Assembly (NCBI RefSeq): GCF_027980145.1
Contig: NZ_JAMZNK010000029.1
Location: forward strand, 1-64,000
Direction of reading: 5' to 3'
Origin: Flavobacterium azizsancarii
GTDB taxonomy: Bacteria > Bacteroidota > Bacteroidia > Flavobacteriales > Flavobacteriaceae
DNA length: 64,000 bases
Position 1 is the first letter of the stretch. Each line of letters begins with the position of its first letter. The notes under the pieces were generated by a model. That model made no database searches and was not told the origin of the DNA. It worked only from the letters and a program-made list of their open reading frames with translations. A program made the translations under genes and the position numbers. Of this stretch, positions 33,294 through 42,168 are shown piece after piece.

Positions 33294-33692
33294 ATGAATT
33301 TAAAAAAGTGCACAGGACTATTTTTAGCATTGCTCTTGTTGGTTTCCAACATAGGGTTTGCTTTTGATGTGCATTATTGCGGAGGTAAAATCGCTTCGGT
33401 TTCATTAAATACTTCCGTTGCTGCCTCTCACGGAAAGAAATGTTGTGGAGTGTCTGAAAAAGAATCTTCTTGTTGTAAGGACAAAGTGGTTCATTTTGAA
33501 AAAAAATCAGACGATGCTACTCTTAAGTTTTTCTTTTTTCAATTTGCTTTTGCACCTGTAGTACAGGAATTCAAATCAATTGTTTTTGTAACAATTCCAA
33601 TTTTTAAAAGCAGTCAGATCATTTCGTATTATTCTGATGCGAATGCTCCTCCTTTATTTAAATTATATCACCAGTATATTTTTTATTCCTGA
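33294..33692 (+). CDS. HYC_CC_PP family exported protein
   Basis: A 132 aa protein with a signal peptide (1-22) and the family cysteine signature: HYCGG (27-31), KKCCG and SSCCKD. A hydrophobic C-terminal part follows. The paired cysteines and one histidine fit a soft-metal ligand set. Members habitually sit next to TonB-dependent receptors and HMA proteins, as here (a receptor 114 bases downstream, then an HMA protein). A role in copper or similar metal handling at the envelope is inferred from this context. Confidence 0.85.
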   Translation: MNLKKCTGLFLALLLLVSNIGFAFDVHYCGGKIASVSLNTSVAASHGKKCCGVSEKESSCCKDKVVHFEKKSDDATLKFFFFQFAFAPVVQEFKSIVFVTIPIFKSSQIISYYSDANAPPLFKLYHQYIFYS

Positions 33693-33805
33693 TTTTGATA
33701 GTTTAGAGTCAAGCCGTCTTTTGGTTTGCAATACGCTGTTTGCTTATTTCTCAATTGAGGATATGCTTAAAAACAGCTTTTCTAATTACTATTAAAATCT
33801 TTTTC

Positions 33806-35812
33806 ATGAAAAAAAATATGATGCTTTTGGGCGTGATTTTACTTTCTTTTTCTGCTTTTTCACAAGAGAATTTAGAGGAAGTGAAAATTACCAAAAAGCA
33901 AAAAGGAATCAAAAAATCCTATACGCTTACTGCTAATACAACTGTTATTACAAGCAAAGAACTGTTAAAAGCCGCTTGCTGTAATCTGGCCGAAAGTTTC
34001 GAGACAAATCCTTCAATCGATGTGAATTTTTCTGATGCTTTAACAGGAACCAAGCAAATAAAAATGCTTGGTCTGACAAGTCCTTATTTAATGATTACCG
34101 AAGAAAATATTCCTTCGGTTCGTGGCGCTTCCCAGGCTTACGGTTTGTCATTTACGCCCGGAACATGGATCGAGAGTGTTCAGATTACCAAAGGTGCCGG
34201 TAGTGTTGTAAACGGTTACGAGAGTATTTCAGGGCAAATAAATACAGAACTTCTAAAACCTTTAAGCGACATTCCGTTCTTCCTGAATGTTTATGGTTCT
34301 ACCGATGCCCGTTTTGAGGTAAATACTCATTTTAATAAAAAATTGTCTGATAAATGGGCAACAAGTTTGTTTGTTCACGGAAATGCCCGTGTTGCAAAAA
34401 ATGACATGAATGATGATGGGTTTCTGGATAATCCGCTAGGGAAACAAATCAATGTCCTGAACCGTTATCAATATTATAATCCCGAAAGCGGTATTGTGAG
34501 CTTTATCAATTTTAGATATATGAATGATAAAAAACAAACGGGAGAAGTTGATTTTGATAAAGACAGAGATCGCGGTACTACAAATCATTGGGGATCTGAA
34601 ATTAATACGGAACGTTTTGATGTGTCTACAAAAGTGGGTTACGTTTTTAAGGATATGCCATATCAGAGTATTGGTTTTCAGAATGCTTTTAACAGCCACA
34701 ATCAAAACTCTTATTTTGGGTTGAATTTATATGATATCAGACAGAATAGTTTTTATTCTAATTTAATTTTCAATTCGATTATCAATAATACAAAACACAA
34801 GTTCTCGACCGGTTTAAATTTTACTTACGATCAGTATCAGGAATTTGTTAATGTAACGGATTACAGTAGAATTGATAATTCGGTTGGAGCATTCTTTGAA
34901 TATACATATGATAATAATGATAATTTTAGTTTGATTTTAGGAGGCAGAGTTGATAATCATAATCGTCTGGGCTTTTTTGCAACACCTCGTTTGCATATGA
35001 GATATAATCCCTGGAAAGATGGAGTACTTCGTTTTTCTGCAGGAAGGGGAAAACGCTCAGCGAATATTTTTGCAGAGAATCAACAGCTTTTTGCTAGTTC
35101 CAGAACGTTCTCCATTTTAGATACCGGAGGAAAGATTTATGGATTGAATCCTGAAATTGCATGGAACTACGGTGTGAGTTTTTCTCAGAAATTTAAACTT
35201 TTCAGTAAAAATGCTGAGGTAGGATTTGATTTCTATCGTACCGATTTTAAGAATCAGGCAATTGTAGATTTGATGCAAAGCCCGCAAGAGGTTTCGTTCT
35301 ATAATCTAAGAGGTAGCTCTTTTGCAAATAGCTTTCAGTTCGAGTTTAATTATGAGCTGATTCATAACTTGAATTTAAGAACTGCTTATAAATATTATGA
35401 TGTTCAAACGGATTATTTAACGGGTACTTTTCAGCGTCCGTTGCAGGCGAAACTTCGTTTTTTAGGAAATCTGGAATATGAAACCCAATTGAAAGATGAA
35501 AAACAATGGAAGTTTGATTTTACCTTTAATTGGTCCGGAAAACAACAGCTGCCTTATACAGCATCAAATCCTGTGGAGGATCAGTTTCCTGATTTTTCGC
35601 CATCGTATGCCGTTATGAATGTTCAGGTAACAAGAGTTTTTTCGTCAGTTTTAGAAGTATATGCAGGAGGGGAAAACATTGGAAATTACAAACAGAAGAA
35701 AGCTATTTTGGGTGCCGGAGATCCTTTTGGTCCTAACTTTGATGCTTCTATTGCATATGCTCCAATTTTTGGACAAATGTATTACGCAGGATTACGATTT
35801 AAAATAAAATAA
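33806..35812 (+). CDS. TonB-dependent receptor of a putative metal locus
   Basis: A 668 aa outer-membrane receptor from ATG 33806 (MKKNMMLLGVILLSFSAFSQ signal); the extension to 33740 is rejected. A plug domain (about 40-170) has CCNLAESFETNPSIDVNF, QIKMLGLTSPYLMITEENIPS and SVQITKGAGSVVNGYESISG. A barrel of about 22 strands follows, ending in YYAGLRFKIK. The Cys-Cys pair in the plug start is a notable oddity. It is flanked by HYC_CC_PP and an HMA protein on the same strand, so a metal or metallophore substrate is likely. It lacks STN and carboxypeptidase domains. Confidence 0.9.
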   Translation: MKKNMMLLGVILLSFSAFSQENLEEVKITKKQKGIKKSYTLTANTTVITSKELLKAACCNLAESFETNPSIDVNFSDALTGTKQIKMLGLTSPYLMITEENIPSVRGASQAYGLSFTPGTWIESVQITKGAGSVVNGYESISGQINTELLKPLSDIPFFLNVYGSTDARFEVNTHFNKKLSDKWATSLFVHGNARVAKNDMNDDGFLDNPLGKQINVLNRYQYYNPESGIVSFINFRYMNDKKQTGEVDFDKDRDRGTTNHWGSEINTERFDVSTKVGYVFKDMPYQSIGFQNAFNSHNQNSYFGLNLYDIRQNSFYSNLIFNSIINNTKHKFSTGLNFTYDQYQEFVNVTDYSRIDNSVGAFFEYTYDNNDNFSLILGGRVDNHNRLGFFATPRLHMRYNPWKDGVLRFSAGRGKRSANIFAENQQLFASSRTFSILDTGGKIYGLNPEIAWNYGVSFSQKFKLFSKNAEVGFDFYRTDFKNQAIVDLMQSPQEVSFYNLRGSSFANSFQFEFNYELIHNLNLRTAYKYYDVQTDYLTGTFQRPLQAKLRFLGNLEYETQLKDEKQWKFDFTFNWSGKQQLPYTASNPVEDQFPDFSPSYAVMNVQVTRVFSSVLEVYAGGENIGNYKQKKAILGAGDPFGPNFDASIAYAPIFGQMYYAGLRFKIK

Positions 35813-35848
35813 AGAATTCAATTTCAAAAATCAATAACAAATAATAAA

Positions 35849-36190
35849 ATGAAAAATTTAATTTTAATTGCAATGATCACTTTTTTAGGATTTTCGGCTC
35901 AGGCTCAAACTAAAAAAAATAAGAATTTAAAATACACAACAGAAGTAAACGGTAATTGTGAGCAATGTAAAAAGCGAATCGAAAAAGCAGCATTTAGTGT
36001 TCCTGGAGTAAAATCAGCTACCTGGGATATTAGTTCGCATCAATTGGCAGTAATTTTAAATGAAGAGAAATCGTCTCCGGAAGATTTGAATAAAGCCGTT
36101 GCTAAAGTAGGGCATGATACTAAGGATGTTAAAGCAACTGAAGCTGATTATGAGAATTTGCATTCTTGTTGTAAATATGTAAGAGAATAA
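35849..36190 (+). CDS. Exported heavy-metal-associated (HMA) domain protein
   Basis: A 113 aa protein with a signal peptide (1-19) and an HMA fold (about 30-100). The metal-binding motif is NGNCEQCKKRIEKA (CxxC), with the paired beta-alpha unit ending SPEDLNKAVAKVGHDT. The C-terminus carries LHSCCKY, an extra Cys pair seen in Bacteroidota relatives. It likely binds Cu(I) or a similar ion in the periplasm and passes it to partners. It lies 36 bases after the receptor gene and is probably in one operon with HYC_CC_PP. Confidence 0.9.
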   Translation: MKNLILIAMITFLGFSAQAQTKKNKNLKYTTEVNGNCEQCKKRIEKAAFSVPGVKSATWDISSHQLAVILNEEKSSPEDLNKAVAKVGHDTKDVKATEADYENLHSCCKYVRE

Positions 36191-36320
36191 TTATTTTGAG
36201 AGCCCATGTTTTTGTCAGGGCTTTTTAATAGTTAATTTATCTTTAAAATAGAGCAAATTATTGGTGTTGAAGCAAATTATTGTTAATTTCACGAACTTAT
36301 AAATATAACCAAACGCATTT

Positions 36321-37001
36321 ATGAATAATTTTGATTGGAGTCAATTAATTAACCCTGAATTTTATATTACATTAAGTATAGGAGGTGTTCAAATTGGTTT
36401 GTTTATTGTTTTGTTTATTGTTTTTGCAGAGACAGGACTTTTTGCAGGTTTCTTTCTTCCGGGAGACAGTTTACTTTTTTTAGCGGGTATTTATAGTCGT
36501 GACTTAATGCTGAATGTTGTTGATATTCCGGCAGATTTCATAAATGTATTTGTCCTTTCTACGCTTGTTGCAATAATGGGAGTTTTGGGTAATATGACAG
36601 GATATTGGTTTGGTGCCAAAAGTGGCTATTATTTGTTTAAAAAAGAAGATTCATTTTGGTTCAAAAAGAAGTACTTGTTACAATCTAAGGATTTCTTTGA
36701 GAAGTATGGCGGTAAGGCGATTATCTATGCGCGTTTTCTTCCAATTTTCAGAACATTTGCACCAATCATTGCAGGGATCGTTTCTATGGATAAAAAGAAA
36801 TTTATGTTCTTTAATGTTTTAAGTTCATTTTTATGGTCGTTCATTCTGATTTTTGCAGGTCATTATTTGTATGGAATCTTTCTAAGACAAGGAATTGATC
36901 TAAAGCACCATATTGAATATATCATTATCATAATTGTTATCATATCTACATTTCCGGTTTTGGTAAAGCTTTTAAAGAAAAGACCAAGCGAAAAGATATA
37001 A
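36321..37001 (+). CDS. DedA-family membrane protein
   Basis: A 226 aa DedA/VTT-family protein with a re-entrant loop and about five membrane segments. Signatures are FAETGLFAGFFLPGDSLLFLAG, the conserved FLPGDS motif, and the GGKAIIYARFLPIFRTFAPIIAG block. DedA proteins are linked to lipid flipping (undecaprenyl phosphate, phosphatidylethanolamine) and membrane homeostasis. It has its own strong terminator and begins about 130 bases after the HMA gene, so it is probably separate from the metal trio. Confidence 0.93.
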   Translation: MNNFDWSQLINPEFYITLSIGGVQIGLFIVLFIVFAETGLFAGFFLPGDSLLFLAGIYSRDLMLNVVDIPADFINVFVLSTLVAIMGVLGNMTGYWFGAKSGYYLFKKEDSFWFKKKYLLQSKDFFEKYGGKAIIYARFLPIFRTFAPIIAGIVSMDKKKFMFFNVLSSFLWSFILIFAGHYLYGIFLRQGIDLKHHIEYIIIIIVIISTFPVLVKLLKKRPSEKI

Positions 37002-37533
37002 TTAAATATACAAATACAAAAAAGTCCGAAGTTTAAAGCTTCGGACTTTTTTTATGCTTGATAGTTTTTTTAAGTATGGCGATGATTTAAACGTTGGAGC
37101 ACAATATGAATCAATGCTAAATCTTGTGGAAAGTATAAAAAAATATACAAAGTGACTATTTTTTACCGCAGAGAAAGCAAAGATTTTTCGCAGAGTTCAC
37201 TAAGATTTAAGTTGTGTTTACATAATCTAAGTGTACAAAGCTTTGTGTCTCGAGGCTTTGGGCAGTATCATTAAGTTAACGAATGGGTAATAGACAGAGA
37301 AGTAACCACAAAGTTTGTCATCTCGACGAAGGAGAGATCACACTAGTATTTCCGTTCAGCTATTCGCTAATCTTTGTCGATTTTTTTGTATGATCTCTCC
37401 TGCGTCGAGATGACAAGATTACGGATTCTGAAAGAGTTAATTCGCATTAAAAAATTTCTTAACTTAATGACATTGTCCGAGCGATAGCGAACAGGTGCAG
37501 CAATTTTTTAAATTTAGAATTTATCCCAAAGGA
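37002..37533. repeat. Spacer with inverted-repeat element between DedA gene and rodA
   Basis: This 532-base spacer has no gene. After the terminator it holds interspersed-repeat words (CCGCAGAGAAAGCAAAGA and TTTTTCGCAGAGTTC, around 37168-37200), then a 26-bp inverted repeat. Its arms are 37315-37340 and 37391-37416 (GTCATCTCGACGAAGGAGAG and its complement, 25 of 26 matching), with 50 bases between. No transposase is present. Confidence 0.8.
37017..37054 (+). terminator. Intrinsic terminator after the DedA gene
   Basis: AAGTCCGAAG and CTTCGGACTT arms, then TTTTTT. Confidence 0.88.
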
Positions 37534-38769
37534 TTACCATTCATTTACTTTATTGGCATCCATTTTCAAGAAGATAAACAATAAAATAGTGAATCCCCAA
37601 AGTCCGGAACCGCCATATGAAAAGAACGGCAGGGGAACCCCAATTGTTGGGAAAATTCCAATAACCATTGCAATGTTTACAAAAAAGTGAGTGAATAAAA
37701 TTCCGGCAACACAATAGCCATAAACTCTGCTGAATTTTGTTTTTTGTCTTTCAGCCAGATAGATTACTCTTAATAATAAACCAACAAAAAGTGCGATCAC
37801 AACCATTGATCCTGCAAAACCCCATTCTTCGCCTACAGTTGTAAAAATGTAATCGGTGTGTTGTTCCGGAACGAATCCTCCTTTTGTCTGAGTTCCTTCC
37901 AGAAAACCTTTTCCAATCCAGCCTCCTGATCCAATGGCAATTTCTGATTGGTTGGTATTATATCCGATCCCTTTCATATCGACAGTTTTACCTAGTAATA
38001 TGTTAAAACGGTCACGGTGGTGTTGTTTGAAGATATTGTCAAAAACATAATCTACAGATAAAACAAAAGCCGAAATAACAGCTAATAAAATACTGCTTAA
38101 AATTATATTTCGATCAACGGCCCTGCCTTTAAAATGTATAATAATTAATACACCCAAGGCAATTAAAATAACTGCGTAAGGTTCTAAAACAAGCGTTAAG
38201 ACAAATAATACTATGGTGATAAAACCAGTCCAGACATACCATGAAGGCAGCCCTTCGCGATACAAAACAACAATAAAAATACTGTAAATTAAGGCACTCC
38301 CGGGATCCGGTTGTGGTAAAATCAATAATACAGGCAAAAATACAATGGCTAAAGCCTGAACTTGCCTGTTTACATCTTTCAGATTGATTTGTGTATCACT
38401 TAGATATTTGGCCAGCGCTAATGATGTGGCAGCTTTTGCAAACTCAGAAGGCTGTATGGTAAAACTTCCAATAGCGTACCAGCATCTTTGTCCTGCGATG
38501 GTTTTTCCAAAAAGAAATAAACCGGCTAAAGACAAAAGGGAAACCCCGAAAATAATACTGGCATATTTTTCATAAAACTTTCCATCAACAAAAAGTACGA
38601 TAAAAATCAAAGGAATTGTACAACCAATAAAAATTAATTGCTTTTGATAAGTTCCGTCCGTAGATAATAATGATGAGGAATAGATGTTGAGCCACCCCAG
38701 TATTACCAACGCAGTGTAAATAAAAACACTTATCCAGTCAATGTTATTTTTTATACTTTGGTTTTTCAT
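37534..38769 (-). CDS. rodA: Rod-shape SEDS glycosyltransferase RodA
   Basis: A 411 aa SEDS-family peptidoglycan polymerase with about ten membrane helices. Motifs include TIQPSEFAKAATSLALAKYL and DPGSALI (with the key Asp), plus HTDYIFTTVGEEWGFAGS and GVPLPFFSYGGSG. It works with PBP2 in the Rod complex to elongate the wall. It is the last gene of the block mreB-mreC-mreD-PBP2-rodA and follows the PBP2 gene by 14 bases. Confidence 0.96.
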   Translation of the reverse strand: MKNQSIKNNIDWISVFIYTALVILGWLNIYSSSLLSTDGTYQKQLIFIGCTIPLIFIVLFVDGKFYEKYASIIFGVSLLSLAGLFLFGKTIAGQRCWYAIGSFTIQPSEFAKAATSLALAKYLSDTQINLKDVNRQVQALAIVFLPVLLILPQPDPGSALIYSIFIVVLYREGLPSWYVWTGFITIVLFVLTLVLEPYAVILIALGVLIIIHFKGRAVDRNIILSSILLAVISAFVLSVDYVFDNIFKQHHRDRFNILLGKTVDMKGIGYNTNQSEIAIGSGGWIGKGFLEGTQTKGGFVPEQHTDYIFTTVGEEWGFAGSMVVIALFVGLLLRVIYLAERQKTKFSRVYGYCVAGILFTHFFVNIAMVIGIFPTIGVPLPFFSYGGSGLWGFTILLFIFLKMDANKVNEW

Positions 38770-38783
38770 TTGAAATAATGGTA

Positions 38784-40739
38784 TTAATTTTCTTGGGTGG
38801 TGTCTAAACGTACTTTTTTTACTTCTACTTGTGGTTGCTTTACCATTTTAGCTCTCATAACAGAGTCTTTTGGAGTAGATTCAATAGCGCTCGCTGCAGT
38901 CATTCCTCCTAATTTTGCATATTCGCTTACAAGACTTTTGTTTAATACCCTAATTTCTAAATCATTTCTAGTAATTTTCTTTCTTAGGTATTTTTCTATC
39001 ATCAAACTTGCAATTGGTCCGGCAACTGCAGCACCAAAACCTCCATTTTCAATCATAATTGCGATTGCGATCTTAGGATTGTCTTTTGGCGCAAAGGCTA
39101 CAAATATTGAGTGATCTTTAAGCTGTGTTCTTTTTCCGTTTATTTTAGCAAAATTCTCCGCTGTCCCGGTTTTTCCACAAATATCAATACCTTCAACTCT
39201 TAATGCACGCGCAGTACCAAGGTTGTAAACATCAAACAAACCGCTGATAACCGGAGGGAAATATTTTTGATCTACCGTAGTAACGTGTTTTGTGGTAAAC
39301 TTAGCATCAATTTTTTTGCCCTCAATTTTTTTTATGATATGAGGTGTATAATAATAACCTTGATTCGCTACAGTAGCCATCATATTCGCTAACTGAATAG
39401 GCGTCATTAAAACCTCTCCCTGACCAATAGCATTCGATACAATTGTGGTACTTCGCCATCCTCCGTTAGGATATATTTTTTTGTACGTTTTAGATGTTGG
39501 TATATTTCCTCTTTTACCGGTTGGTAAATCATATCCCATAAACTGACCTAGCCCAAAACTTTTTACGTGATCACTCCATACATCTACAGCTTTAGCCGGA
39601 TCTGCATATTTATTTATAGTTAGCATATAAGTCTGTGCGAAATAAGTATTACATGAATTGTAAATACCATTATGTAACTGTTGGTTTGGTGCGTGACTAT
39701 GGCATTTCATAAAACGACCTCTTCCATAACTGAATCCATTATGACAAAAAAACGTGGTGTTTTCGTTTATTACCTGTTCCTGTAAGCCAATTAAACCTGT
39801 TAAAATTTTGAAAGGTGAACCTGGCGGGTATTCTGCAAGTAATCCACGGTCATATAATGGTTTTGCTATAGAATCATGATATAATAAAGTATAGTTTTTA
39901 GAGCGTTGTCTTCCTACCAAGATACCCGGATCATAAGACGGTGCAGTAACTAGCGCTAAAATTTCTCCTGATTTAGGTTCAATAGCGACAATTCCTCCTC
40001 TTTTATTGATCATTAATTCTTCTCCGTACTTTTGAAGTTCAGCATCAATAGTCAGATTAATGTCTTCTCCGGCAACAGCGATAGTGTCGTATTTACCTTC
40101 TTTATAAGAACCAATTTCTCTATTATATTTATCTTTCTGGATGTATTTTACGCCTTTTATTCCGCGTAAAACTTCTTCGTAGCTTTCTTCAACACCTTGT
40201 CTTCCAATCAAGTCACCGCTATTGTAATAAGGGTTTTTAGCAATTAATTTTTCATTTACCTGTAAAATAGAGCCAAAAATATTGGCGCCATAATCTACTT
40301 CGTAATCACGAAGTGATCTTTTTTGGAAATAGAAACCTTCATATTTTCTGATCTTTTCCTGAAAAGCGGCAAATTCAGATTTATTTAATTGCGGTAAAAA
40401 TACAGAAGGTAATCGTGGGCTGTATACTTTGGCTTTTGCAATGCGCTTATCGTAGTCTTCTTTGGTGATATTCAGTAATGCACAGAATTCAGTGATATTT
40501 AAGTCATCTTTGATTTCTCTCGGAATAACCATGATATCGTAAGAAGCCTGATTGGCTACTAATAATTTCCCGTATCGATCATAGATATATCCCCTTTCAG
40601 GATAGTCGTACTGTTTCTTTATTGCGTTATTATCTGATTTTAACTTGAAAGAATCATCTATAATTTGCAAATAAAATACCCTCATCACAAGCAAAGATGC
40701 TGCGATAATAATTAAAGAGGGCAGCAGAACTTTTCTCAT
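38784..40739 (-). CDS. mrdA: Penicillin-binding protein 2 (Rod complex transpeptidase)
   Basis: A 651 aa class B PBP. An N-terminal membrane anchor (about 7-25) is followed by a dimerisation/pedestal domain (about 45-215), then the transpeptidase domain. Its catalytic Ser is in PPGSPFKILTG (SxxK), with SxN in SCNTYF and KTG in CGKTGTAE. A hydrophilic tail of about 60 residues follows. It cross-links peptidoglycan with RodA as partner. Its start overlaps mreD by 4 bases, indicating coupling. Confidence 0.95.
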   Translation of the reverse strand: MRKVLLPSLIIIAASLLVMRVFYLQIIDDSFKLKSDNNAIKKQYDYPERGYIYDRYGKLLVANQASYDIMVIPREIKDDLNITEFCALLNITKEDYDKRIAKAKVYSPRLPSVFLPQLNKSEFAAFQEKIRKYEGFYFQKRSLRDYEVDYGANIFGSILQVNEKLIAKNPYYNSGDLIGRQGVEESYEEVLRGIKGVKYIQKDKYNREIGSYKEGKYDTIAVAGEDINLTIDAELQKYGEELMINKRGGIVAIEPKSGEILALVTAPSYDPGILVGRQRSKNYTLLYHDSIAKPLYDRGLLAEYPPGSPFKILTGLIGLQEQVINENTTFFCHNGFSYGRGRFMKCHSHAPNQQLHNGIYNSCNTYFAQTYMLTINKYADPAKAVDVWSDHVKSFGLGQFMGYDLPTGKRGNIPTSKTYKKIYPNGGWRSTTIVSNAIGQGEVLMTPIQLANMMATVANQGYYYTPHIIKKIEGKKIDAKFTTKHVTTVDQKYFPPVISGLFDVYNLGTARALRVEGIDICGKTGTAENFAKINGKRTQLKDHSIFVAFAPKDNPKIAIAIMIENGGFGAAVAGPIASLMIEKYLRKKITRNDLEIRVLNKSLVSEYAKLGGMTAASAIESTPKDSVMRAKMVKQPQVEVKKVRLDTTQEN

Positions 40740-41242
40740 CGTTTATTGGGCTTAATAAGGTAAATTATTATAATTGAGGTGATTATTGTAAATATAGAAC
40801 TAAATAAAGTTCGGAGCAAAATGTCTCCAATAAATCTAAATTCAAAAGCTTCCAGTATAAATAATACAATATGATGTATTACAACAGAGACCAGAATAAA
40901 TGAGAATCGTTCAGGAGTTAATGAATCGTTCAGCTTTATAGTTTGGTATTCATAACTAAGCCCAAATGAGAACTTAAAAATATAAGGTCTGTAATAGGCG
41001 AGAATAACACATGCCGTAGCATGAATTCCTCCGGAATTGCAAAACATATCCATTGTTAGACCAAGTAAAAAGCTCGAGAAAATTAATCCCGCCTTGTTGC
41101 CGTTTACCGGATACAAAATAATGTATAGGATGTATGGGAAGGGACTTATGTACCCTAAAAAATTCATATTATTGAAAATAACAATTTGAATTGTTAGTAA
41201 CATAATAAAACGAAGAATATTGACTAACAAAGCGCTATTCAT
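40736..41242 (-). CDS. mreD: Rod shape-determining protein MreD
   Basis: A 168 aa small membrane protein with about five helices and conserved YISPFPYILYIILYPVNGNKAGLI and DMFCNSGGIHATACVILAYYRPYIF blocks. It is part of the MreBCD elongation complex. It overlaps mreC by 8 bases upstream and the PBP2 gene by 4 bases downstream, so it is identified as much by position as by sequence, since MreD sequences are weakly conserved. Confidence 0.92.
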   Translation of the reverse strand: MNSALLVNILRFIMLLTIQIVIFNNMNFLGYISPFPYILYIILYPVNGNKAGLIFSSFLLGLTMDMFCNSGGIHATACVILAYYRPYIFKFSFGLSYEYQTIKLNDSLTPERFSFILVSVVIHHIVLFILEAFEFRFIGDILLRTLFSSIFTIITSIIIIYLIKPNKR

Positions 41243-42059
41243 TTTTTTTCTTGTTTTCTAAATTAATAAGTTCCTCTCTGTCCCTGCTCTTAATAATATA
41301 AACGTGTCCTAAGTTGGTCATATCGTTAAATAGTTTAACGTTTATGACATAGGAACTAGTGTTCGCTTTTGTTGAAATCTTATCGACAGTACCAATGTTG
41401 ATTCCTTCAGGGAAAATTACAGATTGGCCACCTGTAACAATTGTATCTCCTTTTCTGATAGAAGCTAATCTTGGCACATCTTCTAATTGAACAAATCCGG
41501 TGCTTTTTCCGTCCCAGGTTAAAGAACCAAAGTGATTTGATTTTTTAAGTTTTGCATTAATATGCGATCTCATATTCAAAATACTAACTACTGTAGAGTA
41601 TCTTGGCGAAGTATTATCAATTATACCAATAATTCCTAAGCTGTTGATTACTCCCATATCCGGCTTGATTCCTTCGTTTGCTCCGGAATTTAGCGTGATA
41701 AAGTTCTCATGCGTATTGTATGAGTTATGAATTACTTTTGAAACAATAATATCTGCAGGTTTTACGCCTTTGATAGTATCCGGTGGAGGAAGTTTTGTGG
41801 TATCTTCTTTATTAAATAACAGGCTTTTTAATCTTGCATTTTCAAGTACAAGTTCGTCATTTTCAGTTTTTAAATTCAAATATTCGTTTACACGATTAAT
41901 TTTTTCATAAACACCGCCGCTTAAAAAATTAGCAGAACTGATTACTTTACTTCTATGATAAGAATGGGATTGAATTGTGAGAGCCAACGAAATGCCTAAA
42001 AGCAGCAAAAACAGCAATCGATTACTGTTTCTTATAATAAAATTAAAAATTTGCTGCAT
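41235..42059 (-). CDS. mreC: Rod shape-determining protein MreC
   Basis: A 274 aa periplasmic scaffold protein with an N-terminal membrane helix (about 13-29), a coiled coil (about 52-90; NEYLNLKTENDELVLENARL) and a two-barrel C-terminal domain (GANEGIKPDMGVINSLGIIG, VTGGQSVIFPEGINIGTVDKI). It links MreB to PBP2. A 13-bp intercistronic hairpin lies between mreB and mreC, so its level may be set separately from mreB. Confidence 0.95.
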   Translation of the reverse strand: MQQIFNFIIRNSNRLLFLLLLGISLALTIQSHSYHRSKVISSANFLSGGVYEKINRVNEYLNLKTENDELVLENARLKSLLFNKEDTTKLPPPDTIKGVKPADIIVSKVIHNSYNTHENFITLNSGANEGIKPDMGVINSLGIIGIIDNTSPRYSTVVSILNMRSHINAKLKKSNHFGSLTWDGKSTGFVQLEDVPRLASIRKGDTIVTGGQSVIFPEGINIGTVDKISTKANTSSYVINVKLFNDMTNLGHVYIIKSRDREELINLENKKKNE

Positions 42060-42106
42060 TTCTTGTTCGATTATTTTGTTTCAGGATATGCTTTTGGGTT
42101 CAAGTT

Positions 42107-42143
42107 TTACAAGAGTCAGATTAATCGAACCTGACTCTTGTAA
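42107..42143 (-). promoter_or_regulatory. Long perfect hairpin between mreB and mreC
   Basis: TTACAAGAGTCAG and its exact complement, 13 bp, with an 11-base loop. No T-run follows on the minus strand, so it looks like an mRNA stability or processing element, or a weak attenuator, rather than a full terminator. Confidence 0.65.
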
Positions 42144-42168
42144 GGATATGTTTTATTTGTTTAGTGTC

